DNA from: Bog-756 sp963738545
Lineage (GTDB): Bacteria; Actinomycetota; Acidimicrobiia; Acidimicrobiales; RAAP-2
DNA length: 64,000 nt
Reading direction: 5' to 3'
Assembly: GCA_963738545.1 (NCBI GenBank)
Contig: CAVTXA010000007.1
Span: forward strand, 744,001 to 808,000
Shown piece by piece: positions 52,247 to 61,015 of this stretch. Below the pieces are notes generated by a model. The model searched no databases. It saw only the letters and a list, made by a program, of their open reading frames with translations, and was not told the origin of the DNA. The translations under genes and the position numbers were made by a program. Positions within the stretch are counted from its first letter, which is position 1, and every line of letters begins with the position of its first letter.

Positions 52247-53287
52247 ATGGATGGCGAGGTAGTGCCGAATCCGTCAGCGGTGGCGTTCGACGCCGATCTT
52301 GCCCACGGCCTCGCCCGGTGGCTGTCCCATCGTCGCCACCTCACCGACCCTGTCGTCAGCAACCTGTCCCGCCCCAGTGCCGGCTACTCGAGTGAGACGA
52401 TCTTCGTCGAGGGTTCGTGGACCGAGGGCGGGCGTCACCGCCAGGCCTCGCTCGTCGTGCGCATGGCACCGTCGGCCGTCGGCACCTTTGCGGCGTACGA
52501 CCTGTCCCCCCAGTGGCAGGCCCAGATGGCCGCCGCATCGGTGGGGGTCCCGGTTGCCGATCCCGTCCTCGAGCGCGACCCCGACTGGATCGGTGTCCCC
52601 TTCATCCTGATGCCCCGGCTGGATGGCCACATCATCGGCCCGCTGGCTCACCGCGACCCGTGGCTGCGCGGCCTCACCACCGGCGAGCGCGGCCTCGTCC
52701 ACGATCGGCTCCTGTCCGCTCTGGCCGCCATCCACCGGGCGCCCACGGACGAAGCTCTCGACGTTCCCCGCCGAGACAACGGTGACGAGTTGGACTTCTG
52801 GGAGGAGTACCTGTCGTGGTCGAATCACGGCTCCCCGGTCCCATCCCTGGCCCGGGCCCTGCAGTGGTGCCGGTCTCACCGTCCGGCCGACGAGCCTCCC
52901 GGCGTGTTGCTATGGGGGGACGTCCGGTTCGAGAACATGGTGCTCGACGACGACGCTCGGGTCCGGGCCGTGCTGGACTGGGATATGACCTCGATCGGCG
53001 CCGCCGAGCACGATCTGGCCTGGTTCACCAGCCTCGACCTGATCACGAGCGCGATGTTCGAGCAGCGGGCCGAGGGATTCCCCGACCGGGACGGTACCGT
53101 GGCCCGCTTCGAGGAGTTGAGCGGCCGACCGATCCACGATCTCGAGTGGTACGAGACCCTGGCCATGGTGCGGAGCACGGCCATCATGACCCGCATCAGC
53201 GTCCTCCGCCGAGACCGGGGTGAGCCCGTCATGCTGCCCATCGAGGACAACCCCATACTCGACCTGTTGACGAAGAGGTTGACATGA
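52247..53287 (+). CDS. APH-family phosphotransferase/kinase-like protein
   Basis: A 346-residue protein of the aminoglycoside-phosphotransferase/choline-kinase fold. The catalytic loop is LLWGDVRFENMVLDD (Asp and Asn) and the metal-binding Asp lies in AVLDWDMTSIG. In acyl-CoA catabolic clusters such proteins phosphorylate hydroxy acids or hydroxyacyl-CoA, so a role in dehydrating a hydroxylated substrate is plausible. Its TGA overlaps the next ATG (ATGA at 53284-53287). GGAG precedes ATG 52247. Confidence 0.87.
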   Translation: MDGEVVPNPSAVAFDADLAHGLARWLSHRRHLTDPVVSNLSRPSAGYSSETIFVEGSWTEGGRHRQASLVVRMAPSAVGTFAAYDLSPQWQAQMAAASVGVPVADPVLERDPDWIGVPFILMPRLDGHIIGPLAHRDPWLRGLTTGERGLVHDRLLSALAAIHRAPTDEALDVPRRDNGDELDFWEEYLSWSNHGSPVPSLARALQWCRSHRPADEPPGVLLWGDVRFENMVLDDDARVRAVLDWDMTSIGAAEHDLAWFTSLDLITSAMFEQRAEGFPDRDGTVARFEELSGRPIHDLEWYETLAMVRSTAIMTRISVLRRDRGEPVMLPIEDNPILDLLTKRLT

Positions 53288-54981
53288 CCTCGCCCGGCGA
53301 CCCCTCGGCTGGCGCTGCCACCGGCCCGGTCACCACCGCCGCCCAGCTGGTCCGGCTGCGGGAGCAGGACGACAGTACCGGGCTCCTCTTCGAAGGCCAG
53401 CAGTGGACCTGGCGGGAGGTGGTAGCCGAGTCCGAGCTCCGGGCCGAGTTGCTCCTCTCGCTCCGGATCGACGGTCCCTTCCACGTCGGGGTCCTGTTGG
53501 AGAACACCCCCGAGTACCTGTTCCTGCTGGCCGGTGCGGCCCTGGCCGGGGCGGTGATCGTCGGGATCAACCCCACCCGTCGGGGGGCGGAACTGGCCAC
53601 CGACATCCGGCGGGCCGACTGCCAACTGCTCGTCACCGACTCGGGACAGGTGGGACTGGTCGAAGCCCTCGATCTGGGCCTGGCGGCCGACCGACTCATG
53701 GTGGTGGACGGCGACACCTACCGCCACCGATTGGAGGGTTTCCGGCCGAGCGGCGACGAGGCCCGCCCCTCCCTGCCCGAACCCACGGCCGACCAGCTCT
53801 TCCTGCTCATCTTCACCTCGGGATCGACCGGGGGTCCGAAGGCCGTCCGGATGACCCAGGGCCGGGCGGCCCGGGCGGCCACGCGGGTCGGCTTCAGCTC
53901 CGAGGACGTCCTCTACTCGGCGATGCCCCTCTTCCACGGGAACGCCCTCTCCGCCGCCGTGCTGCCCGCCCTGGCCAGCGGGGCCACCGTGGCCCTCCGT
54001 CGAAAGTTCTCGGCGTCCAACTTTCTTCCCGACGTCCGGGCGTGTGGGGCCACGTTCTTCAACAGCGTGGGACGGGCCATCGCCCATATCGTGGCTACCC
54101 CACCCACCGAGCACGACCGTGACCACCGGCTCCGCTATGTGCTCGGTCCGGAGACATCGGTCCAGGACAAGGCCGCCTTCACCGAACGGTTCGGGGTGCC
54201 CCTCGTCGAAGGGTATGGCTCGAGCGAGAACGCCATCGTGCTGAAGCCTGTGGCCGACCCCCGCCCCGGGGCGCTGGGACGGGCGAGCTCGCGTGACGAC
54301 GTGGCCGTGGTCGACCCGGACACCGGGGTCGAGCGGCCCGACGCCGTCTTCGACGAGCACGGTCGGTTGACCAATGCCGAGGCTTGCATCGGTGAACTGG
54401 TGGGACGACAGGCCCTGTCCAACTTCGAGGGCTACTACAACAATCCCGAGGCCGACGCCGAGCGAACCCGCAACGGATGGTACTGGTCCGGTGACCTGGC
54501 CTACCGGGACGCGGACGGCATCTTCTACTTCGCCGGTCGCACCGGGGACTGGCTGCGAGTGGACAGTGAGAATTTCGCCGCCGCCCCGGTGGAGCGCATC
54601 CTGGCCCGCTTCGCCGGGGCCAGCGGGGTGGCGGTCTACCCCGTCCCCGACCCGAGCACCGGCGACCAGGTCATGGCCGCACTCGAGCTCGAGCCCGGAA
54701 CGGTCTTCGACCCGGACCAGTTCGCCGCCTTCCTGGCCAACCAGGAGGACCTCGGCACCAAGTGGGCACCCCGCTACGTGCGACTGGTCCGCGCCCTTCC
54801 CGTCACGGCAACGGACAAGACGGACAAGAAGCCGTTGCGGGCGCAGCGGTGGGAGACCGACGACCCGGTCTGGCACCGGGTGGGTCGGAGCGACCGCTAT
54901 GTGCCCCTGACCCCGGCGGACATCGAGTCCATGATCGAGGAGTTCGCCACCAACGGCCGGAGTGCCCTCATCGGGCGTTGA
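53284..54981 (+). CDS. Acyl-CoA synthetase (AMP-forming)
   Basis: A 565-residue ANL-superfamily ligase that would activate a carboxylic acid with ATP and CoA. The phosphate loop is FTSGSTGGPKAVRMTQ, the AMP-binding GYGSSEN, the hinge region YWSGDLAYRD and the A10 Lys near KTDKKPLRAQRW. Similar in layout to FadD17/FadD19 steroid acyl-CoA synthetases of mycobacteria, though the substrate is not proven. Translationally coupled to the phosphotransferase. Confidence 0.9.
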   Translation: MTSPGDPSAGAATGPVTTAAQLVRLREQDDSTGLLFEGQQWTWREVVAESELRAELLLSLRIDGPFHVGVLLENTPEYLFLLAGAALAGAVIVGINPTRRGAELATDIRRADCQLLVTDSGQVGLVEALDLGLAADRLMVVDGDTYRHRLEGFRPSGDEARPSLPEPTADQLFLLIFTSGSTGGPKAVRMTQGRAARAATRVGFSSEDVLYSAMPLFHGNALSAAVLPALASGATVALRRKFSASNFLPDVRACGATFFNSVGRAIAHIVATPPTEHDRDHRLRYVLGPETSVQDKAAFTERFGVPLVEGYGSSENAIVLKPVADPRPGALGRASSRDDVAVVDPDTGVERPDAVFDEHGRLTNAEACIGELVGRQALSNFEGYYNNPEADAERTRNGWYWSGDLAYRDADGIFYFAGRTGDWLRVDSENFAAAPVERILARFAGASGVAVYPVPDPSTGDQVMAALELEPGTVFDPDQFAAFLANQEDLGTKWAPRYVRLVRALPVTATDKTDKKPLRAQRWETDDPVWHRVGRSDRYVPLTPADIESMIEEFATNGRSALIGR

Positions 54982-55036
54982 CCCGTTGGCTCCAGCGCGG
55001 CACCGGCACCGGCAACTGCTCCACTGCAGCTTTCCC

Positions 55037-55062
55037 TTTACAAATTTCCAATATTCTGTAAA
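55037..55062. promoter_or_regulatory. Cluster operator, site 2
   Basis: TTTACA-N14-TGTAAA, with the same arms and spacing as site 1, 38 bases before the SDR ATG (55101) and 55 bases after the acyl-CoA synthetase stop. It sits in an AT-rich stretch (AAATTTCCAATATTC), suggesting a separate promoter for the SDR. Confidence 0.7.
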
Positions 55063-55100
55063 CTCCCGGTGCAAGCAACGTACGCAATCCGGGAGAGAAC

Positions 55101-55904
55101 ATGGATCTGGGCCTGTCGAACGCCGTCGTCGTCGTGGCTGGAGGCACCACAGGGATGGGGCGAGCAGCTGCAGACTGCTTTGCCAGCGACGGGGCACGTG
55201 TCGCCGTCCTGGCCCGAACGCAGCGAGAGCTGGATGAGACGGCGCAGAGCCTACGCGCGCTCGGGTCTCCCGACGCCATCGGCCTCCAGACCGATCTCCT
55301 CGACCAAGCGTCCGTCGAGCGGGCCTTCGCCCAGGTTGGCGAGCGCTGGGGTCACTGCAATGCCCTCGTCAACGCGGCGGGGCCGTTCCCCGGCGGGATC
55401 AAGGGATTCGAGGAGTACACGGATGCAGAGTGGCTCGACGTGGTGAACGGGATCACCTTGAGTTCGGTTCGCACCATCCGGGCGGCATTGCCGCTCCTCA
55501 GGCAGGCCGAGTGGGCCCGCATCGTCAACGTATCGGCCATGTCCACGAAGCGGCAATCGGCGTCACTGGTCGCCTACACCGCAGCCAAGAATGCGCTCAC
55601 CAGCCTGAGCAAGAATCTGTCGATGTCCCTGGCCGAGGATGGGATCCTGGTCAACACCGTCAGTCCCGGAACCTATGTGTCCGAGTCGTTCAAGAGTGCC
55701 TTGCGGGCGCTTCCCGACGTCGACGAAGAGGACCTCTACGATGTCATGCGCTACATCACACGGGACTTCGGCCATCCGGTCCATCTGAACCGGGCCGGCG
55801 ACCCGAAGGAGATTGGGCCCGTCATCGCCTTCGCCGCCTCGGCCCGCAACACCTACATGACCGGCGCCAATATCAACGTCGACGGAGGCTCGGACTTCAC
55901 GTAG
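55101..55904 (+). CDS. Short-chain dehydrogenase/reductase
   Basis: A 267-residue SDR. Cofactor loop VAGGTTGMG (an AGG start in place of TGG), catalytic Ser in VNVSAMSTKRQ and YTAAK with Tyr/Lys. The tail NINVDGGSDFT is typical of FabG-like enzymes. GGGAGAG lies before ATG 55101. Preceded by operator site 2. It probably oxidises a P450-made hydroxyl group; this is inference from context. Confidence 0.9.
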   Translation: MDLGLSNAVVVVAGGTTGMGRAAADCFASDGARVAVLARTQRELDETAQSLRALGSPDAIGLQTDLLDQASVERAFAQVGERWGHCNALVNAAGPFPGGIKGFEEYTDAEWLDVVNGITLSSVRTIRAALPLLRQAEWARIVNVSAMSTKRQSASLVAYTAAKNALTSLSKNLSMSLAEDGILVNTVSPGTYVSESFKSALRALPDVDEEDLYDVMRYITRDFGHPVHLNRAGDPKEIGPVIAFAASARNTYMTGANINVDGGSDFT

Positions 55905-55923
55905 CCGGACCGCCGGGTCAGAC

Positions 55924-57042
55924 TCACTCCAGAAGCGAGAAGCCACCCAGGCCGCTCGAGGCCATCTCGTAGCAGAGGGTGTCGTAAGGCTCGATGATCC
56001 CGTAAGTCACCTCGCCCTCGCATTCGAACCGGGCGTGATGCTGGTCGAGGCCGCAGATTCGGGAGCGCACAGCCGGGTCGTTCACGTCATAGGTCTCGCC
56101 GCTGACCACACCATCACCCACGTCCATCCCGTGCCAGATGTTGCCGTCCGGTGTCCCACCGTTGGGTCCCCCATACATGCCGCAGCGGAGGAAGGCGATC
56201 TGGTTACCCAGCCGGTCGAACCTCATCGTCTTCTCGCTTCCGTCGGAGAAGACCAGGTCGACCTCACCGGCGAGGAGCAGGTGGGTGTCCTCCTCGAATC
56301 GCAGCCGGTGGCGTCGGCCCCGGAGCGTGTCACTCCCCCTCCGGGGGTCGCCGAGGTTGTAGAGGATGTGGTCCCCCCACACCCCGTACTCCTCGAACTC
56401 CACCCACTCCCCCGAGTGCGGGTGCTGGTTCCCGCTCCATAGGGCCGGACCGCCGACCCCGTCGCGAGTTCCCCAGTGGTGGTCGCGGGTGCCACGGTGG
56501 ACGGCTCGGTCCAAAGCGAACCGCTCGCCGTGGGCGGTGACCCACCCGCTCTGCCGGCCGAACCCGTCGTAGCCGGCCACGCCGGCGAAGGGCTTGGTCC
56601 CGATGAACAGGCCACCACCGATCAGGCGGTAGACCGGACGCTTAGTGTCGAACCACGACAGGTCGAAGGCAATGCCGTACTCGTTCTCGTCCAGCGTCAG
56701 GTGCCACTGACGGAACGGCTCGATCAGGTTGAAATGGAGCGGGCCGACGGACATGTCCATCCGGTTGAGACCGAGCTTGCGGTGGGCCCTCACGGTGGTG
56801 TGTCGGCCACGGACATTGACGATGGCGAAGGCCTCGGCCGTACCGAGGTTGGGGTAGATGCCCATGCCGGCCACGACCAGCAGGTCACCGGTGGTGTCCT
56901 CGCAGGTGAACCACATCCGCTCGTAGGCCTGGGCATCCGAGGTCCACATCACCCGTACCGGGTGGGGATGGTTGTGGATCAGGAACTCGTCCAACCCGGA
57001 CATGGGGTAGTGCTCCTGGGCGGCGTCGAAACGATCGCTCAT
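55924..57042 (-). CDS. Hypothetical protein resembling CrtC/DUF7064-7065 beta proteins
   Basis: A 372-residue protein with many Trp, His and Gly and no cleavable signal or membrane segment. Repeated beta-strand patterns (YERMWFTCEDTTGDLLVVAG, HWGTRDGVGGPALWSGNQ) resemble hydroxyneurosporene-synthase/CrtC-like double-lipocalin proteins, which in actinobacterial terpene and steroid regions are annotated as DUF7064/7065. The assignment is by pattern recall only. ATG 57042 is used. It is convergent with the SDR (20 bases apart) and may act on the same hydrophobic substrate. Confidence 0.65.
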   Translation of the reverse strand: MSDRFDAAQEHYPMSGLDEFLIHNHPHPVRVMWTSDAQAYERMWFTCEDTTGDLLVVAGMGIYPNLGTAEAFAIVNVRGRHTTVRAHRKLGLNRMDMSVGPLHFNLIEPFRQWHLTLDENEYGIAFDLSWFDTKRPVYRLIGGGLFIGTKPFAGVAGYDGFGRQSGWVTAHGERFALDRAVHRGTRDHHWGTRDGVGGPALWSGNQHPHSGEWVEFEEYGVWGDHILYNLGDPRRGSDTLRGRRHRLRFEEDTHLLLAGEVDLVFSDGSEKTMRFDRLGNQIAFLRCGMYGGPNGGTPDGNIWHGMDVGDGVVSGETYDVNDPAVRSRICGLDQHHARFECEGEVTYGIIEPYDTLCYEMASSGLGGFSLLE

Positions 57043-57300
57043 GACGGGACTCCGTTGTACGCATCGCTGTCGACGCACCGGTCGAGCCCGTTCCAGGCCG
57101 CGATCGCGCCCCCCACACCGGCTGGCTCACGAACCTGCCCGTCGGCCAGTCCCCGGTCCGGTGCACGTGCCACGAGGAGGCGGTGGCCACGGCGAACGGC
57201 GCTCAAGGACCGCGCCGCCACGTTCCTCCCCGGGATGGACGGCCTGCTGGGGCTCCGGACTGCATGCCTCATCGTGCACCGGCCGATCCTGATCGGGTCA

Positions 57301-58527
57301 TTAACCGGCCGCTCTGAACGTCACCGGAAGGCTGGTCGGTGAGCGAAAGGCCATCCCCCGGATGTGTGGATCGCGATCGCCGGGATCGAGCGTGATGTCC
57401 TCGAACCGGTCCATGAGGACATGCAGCATCACCTCCGTTTCGATCCGGGCCAAGTGCATGCCCAGACACATATGGGGGCCGGCGGCGAACGCGATGTGGG
57501 GCTGCGGGGCTCGGTGGATGTCGAATGACTCAGCGTCTTCCCAGCGGGATTCATCCCGATTGGCCGAGCCGATGATCGGAGACACGGTGGCTCCCTCGCT
57601 GATGACCTGCCCGCCCAGCTCGACGTCGCGCACCGCGAACCGGGCCACCGTGGTGAGCGGCGTCTCATACCGCAGGCCTTCTTCGATGGCTTGCGGCACC
57701 AGCTCACGGTGCTCACGGACCTGGTCAAACTGCTCTCGGTGGGTGAGCAACAAGAACAGGAGGTTGCCGGAGGATCGGAACGTGGTCTCTATGCCGGCGG
57801 GGAGCAGGAGCCGCAAGAACGAGCAGATGGCCTCGTCGGTCAATCGCTCACCGTCAACCTCAGCGGTCACCAGATCGCTGATGACGTCCTCGGCAGGTGT
57901 CGACCGGCGTTGGTCGATCAGTCCCTGGAAGTAGTCGGCCAGCTCCAAGGAGGCGGCAAATCCGGCTTCCATCTCACCGGCGATGCCGATGAGCCTGATG
58001 GACAGCTCCCGGAACATCGCCAGGTCCTCGACCGGCAGCCCGAGGATCGAAGCGATGACTCTGGTCGGAAACTCGTAGGTCAGGGCCTGCACCAGGTCAG
58101 CGGAGCCCTCGTCAGCTACCTCGTCGAGCAGTTGGTGGCAGACCGGTGAGATGACCTCGGGTTCCCACCGCCGGAGCGACCGCTCCTTGAACGCGTTGGC
58201 CACCAGGCTCCGGTGCGCTCGGTGCGCCGGGCCGTCCATCCCCAGAATGGTCTCGCCGAAGATCAGACCGATGGTCTCCTTGTGACCGGCGGAGTTGAAC
58301 GACTTCGTCTCCCGGAACACCCGGGACACGTCCTCGTAGCGGAACACCGACCATTGCTCCTCGGGGAGGAACTCTGGGGGCAGATGGGTGAGATCCATGA
58401 GCGTTCCCCGCATGACCGGCTCCTCGGCCCGCTGCCTGGCGAACTCTGGGTACGGGTCCCGCGTGGTACCGGCCACCGCTTCGAATGCCACAAAGGGGTC
58501 ACTGGGCTCGTCTCCGGGGTCGGGCAT
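57301..58527 (-). CDS. Cytochrome P450 (second)
   Basis: A 408-residue P450. I-helix LLPAGIETTFRSS (241-253), ExxR in IEEGLRYE, haem ligand Cys-354 in FAAGPHMCLGM. The first P450 shares the class but little else, so two hydroxylations may occur. ATG 58527 is one base from operator site 3, so the promoter and operator overlap the start and the message may be leaderless; ATG 58539 lies inside the operator. Divergent from the DUF1214 gene. Confidence 0.9.
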   Translation of the reverse strand: MPDPGDEPSDPFVAFEAVAGTTRDPYPEFARQRAEEPVMRGTLMDLTHLPPEFLPEEQWSVFRYEDVSRVFRETKSFNSAGHKETIGLIFGETILGMDGPAHRAHRSLVANAFKERSLRRWEPEVISPVCHQLLDEVADEGSADLVQALTYEFPTRVIASILGLPVEDLAMFRELSIRLIGIAGEMEAGFAASLELADYFQGLIDQRRSTPAEDVISDLVTAEVDGERLTDEAICSFLRLLLPAGIETTFRSSGNLLFLLLTHREQFDQVREHRELVPQAIEEGLRYETPLTTVARFAVRDVELGGQVISEGATVSPIIGSANRDESRWEDAESFDIHRAPQPHIAFAAGPHMCLGMHLARIETEVMLHVLMDRFEDITLDPGDRDPHIRGMAFRSPTSLPVTFRAAG

Positions 58528-58830
58528 GTTACAAACCATAGTCACTCTGTAATGGTGGTGTCGGCGGCCCAGGGTCGGGAACGGACTCGGCCCCTCGGCC
58601 AGACTTCCTCGGTCCTGATCCGCAGCGCGTCCTCCTGCCTCCCCCGCTGACGGTTGCCGCAGACTGAAACTGCTGATTTCGCACAATGGACATCAATGGC
58701 TTTGAACTGGTATTTCACGAAAACTATCTCTCCAGAGAGATGATATTGTCACTTTCAGTATGGCCAGCATGGCGACTACCGTCGGGGAACGTCGGACGAG
58801 TGCCGACGCGCCCCGCAGAAGAGGACGTTC
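58528..58830. promoter_or_regulatory. Divergent promoter region of second P450 and DUF1214 gene
   Basis: A 303-base divergent gap. Besides operator site 3 at its left end it holds the inverted repeat ATCTCTC-CA-GAGAGAT (58726-58741), perfect with seven-base arms in an AT-rich stretch 90 bases before the DUF1214 start. This second repeat is unlike TTACA-N14-TGTAA, so another regulator may act here. Confidence 0.5.
58529..58552. promoter_or_regulatory. Cluster operator, site 3
   Basis: TTACA-N14-TGTAA with the same spacing as sites 1 and 2, ending the arm with the shared TC before TGTAA. It touches the start codon region of the second P450, and bound repressor would block its transcription directly. 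Confidence 0.65.
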
Positions 58831-59928
58831 ATGGACGAGGTAACCCAAAAGGTCGTTGATGGTGTGGCGTGGAGGGAGTTCTGTGATCTCCTCGCCGAGG
58901 CCGGAGAGTCGGTCCTGGCGGCGGGCAATCCTGATGACCCGCTCGACCGGGCCGAGGGCTTTCGGATGTTGACCAGGCTGCTCCGAGGGGCATTGGAGAC
59001 GCACCTCGAGCACTACCAAGCCGCGTACCCCGAGCTCATTTGCACCTGTCACGAAACGATCAAGATCGTCGGCGAGAACCCGGATAACCACTACCTCGGA
59101 GCGACGCTCGACGGAAAGTACGACTACCGGGTGTGGGGATCGAGGGGTGAAGCCAAGTGGATCAGCTTCAACCTCTTTTCGGGCGCCGGCTTCGGGGGCG
59201 GGGGGCCGGGAACCGGTGCCACGCTGCACGAAGAACAGATGCAGATCGAGGAAGACGGAACGTTCGAGGTCATCATCTCCCAACGCGAACACGCGGGGAA
59301 CTGGTTGCGTTCAGAGCCTGACACCAGGTCGCTGGCACTTCGCCAGACTTTCCTCGACAAGCGCCACCAGGTGCATGCTGAACTGCACATCGAGCGTATG
59401 GGATCTGAAGGGTCGGCACCAGAGCCACTCACTCCTGCGGACCTCTACCGATCCCTACTCATCGCCGGCCACTATGTGAAGGCGGTCTCGGCCATAGGTG
59501 CCCAATGGGCGGTGCGCCAGTCCAAGTGGCCGAATCAGTTCACCGACGAAGCTGAGGACGACCTCACCGACAAGTTCAAGGATCCTCAGATCACCTGGCA
59601 TCAGGCCTACTTCGAGCTCGCCGACGACGAGGCGCTCCTGATAGAGGTCACGCCCCCGGCTTGCGACTACTGGATGTTCGCCCTCCACAACCACTGGATG
59701 GAGACGCTTGACTACGTCCATCACCAGGCAACGCTCAACTGTCATTCGGCCCAACCCGAGCCAGACGGGAGTGTCCGTCTGGTCGTGGCCCATCGGGATC
59801 CCGGGGTACCCAACTGGCTCGATACGGCCGGACACTCGCGAGGCACCGTGGGCGTGCGGTGGGTCGGGCCGAATGTTGTGGACGTCCTCCCCTCGACCAG
59901 GGTGGTCGATCTCGCTGAACTGACATGA
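58831..59928 (+). CDS. DUF1214-domain protein
   Basis: A 365-residue soluble protein. The C-terminal half has the DUF1214 pattern: DEALLIEVTPPACDYWMFAL, then HNHWMETLDYVHHQATLN and a Ser-rich end. GAGG precedes ATG 58831. DUF1214 proteins are widespread next to P450 and steroid or phthalate-type catabolic genes in actinobacteria, but the activity is unknown. Its place beside operator-controlled genes supports a role in the same pathway. Confidence 0.85.
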   Translation: MDEVTQKVVDGVAWREFCDLLAEAGESVLAAGNPDDPLDRAEGFRMLTRLLRGALETHLEHYQAAYPELICTCHETIKIVGENPDNHYLGATLDGKYDYRVWGSRGEAKWISFNLFSGAGFGGGGPGTGATLHEEQMQIEEDGTFEVIISQREHAGNWLRSEPDTRSLALRQTFLDKRHQVHAELHIERMGSEGSAPEPLTPADLYRSLLIAGHYVKAVSAIGAQWAVRQSKWPNQFTDEAEDDLTDKFKDPQITWHQAYFELADDEALLIEVTPPACDYWMFALHNHWMETLDYVHHQATLNCHSAQPEPDGSVRLVVAHRDPGVPNWLDTAGHSRGTVGVRWVGPNVVDVLPSTRVVDLAELT

Positions 59929-60358
59929 GCGCGGTCGCGTAGCCGGCTCGTCGGACTGGTGGGCCCGGGGCCAGATCTCCCACCCAGCCGCATCCGACGA
60001 TCGACACGGGAGCGATGTAGCTCACCGTCACCGACGATGGGGTGATCGTGCGGCTCTCCCTTCAGGGGACGGCCCGGATCATCCACCGGGCCGAACGGTT
60101 CCGCACCTTCTCATCACCACCCCCGCCGAGGGGTGCGGACTGACGATGCTCCACGACGACGCAGGTATCGATCGCAGCACCGGGAGTGGACCCGTCGTAC
60201 CAGGATCTGTCGATCGATCCCACAGGCAATCTCCGAGGCAACAAGCAGTTGACCGCCTCGACAACGCACTCGCAATCCTGAGGCGAATGTGTCCTGACGC
60301 GTTGTCGCCGTCGCGATCAGATGCGAAGGGCATCCTCGACCCCCGATGAGCAACGGAC
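59929..60358. other. 430-base region without a supported gene
   Basis: Short open frames exist on both strands, but composition is Arg/Ser/Pro-rich and no ribosome sites or motifs support any. I see no clear repeat or hairpin here. It separates the P450 cluster from the VOC genes. Confidence 0.4.
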
Positions 60359-60823
60359 TCAGTCGGACGGTTGACCGGCGTGGATCGGTGGCCAGTCGGC
60401 GGGCCACCAGTCGCCCTGCGGATCGATGGTTTGTCCCACCTCGATGATGTAGCCGTCGGGGTCTCGGATGTAGCAACGGATCTCGTACTTGTGCCGCTTG
60501 GGCGGAGTCAGGAATTGCGCGCCCCTAGCGCTCCATTCGGCATAGGCGGCGTAGACGTCTTCGACCCGAATATTGAGAAAACTACTGACCCGGTCGGGGT
60601 CGCTTGGCGTCTCCAGCGTGACCGTGGGCTTATCGTCGGTGGGACCTCCTCCGACGTTGATGATGATCCACGTGTTGGCGAGGGCGATATTGGTCGGCTC
60701 TGGGCCGAAGACCACCGTGCCGCCCAATACCTCGGTGTAGAAGCGCCGCGACCGCTCGACGTCATCGGAGACGATGAAGTGGGTCACCACCATTCGTTGT
60801 GCGAGTTGCTTGGGTTCGGCCAC
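60359..60823 (-). CDS. VOC-family protein, duplicate A
   Basis: A 154-residue glyoxalase/bleomycin-resistance-fold protein. THFIVSDDVERSRRFYTEVL opens the first module. Candidate metal ligands are His-15, Glu in ETPSDP and Glu in YIIEVGQT. It is very similar, roughly four residues in five, to the protein at 61680-62114, with which it shares WIIINVGGGPTDDKP and RVSSFLNIRV. A recent duplication. Activity unknown. Confidence 0.87.
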   Translation of the reverse strand: MAEPKQLAQRMVVTHFIVSDDVERSRRFYTEVLGGTVVFGPEPTNIALANTWIIINVGGGPTDDKPTVTLETPSDPDRVSSFLNIRVEDVYAAYAEWSARGAQFLTPPKRHKYEIRCYIRDPDGYIIEVGQTIDPQGDWWPADWPPIHAGQPSD

Positions 60824-61015
60824 CGGGCACCTCCACTCTTGGGGGCTGGCTCATGTCCACCGACGACAGGCGCTGAGACCTCCAGTCAACCAGGCGGGCG
60901 AGCACCCGTCGAGCCCTGCTGCCTTGGGCCAGCGGGTCCAAATGGATCCCGGTGAAGGGCGGCATGGGCACGTCCACGCCGACGAGATCGTCCGGAGCGG
61001 GCCGGTTCCCAGTGA

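Noticed and set aside
52876..55197. 773-codon minus-strand frame
   Set aside because: Antisense to the phosphotransferase and acyl-CoA synthetase genes, which have clear motifs and coupled starts.
60114..60476. Small frames in the gap before the first VOC gene
   Set aside because: Arg/Ser/His-rich, no ribosome site, overlapping the VOC gene in another frame.
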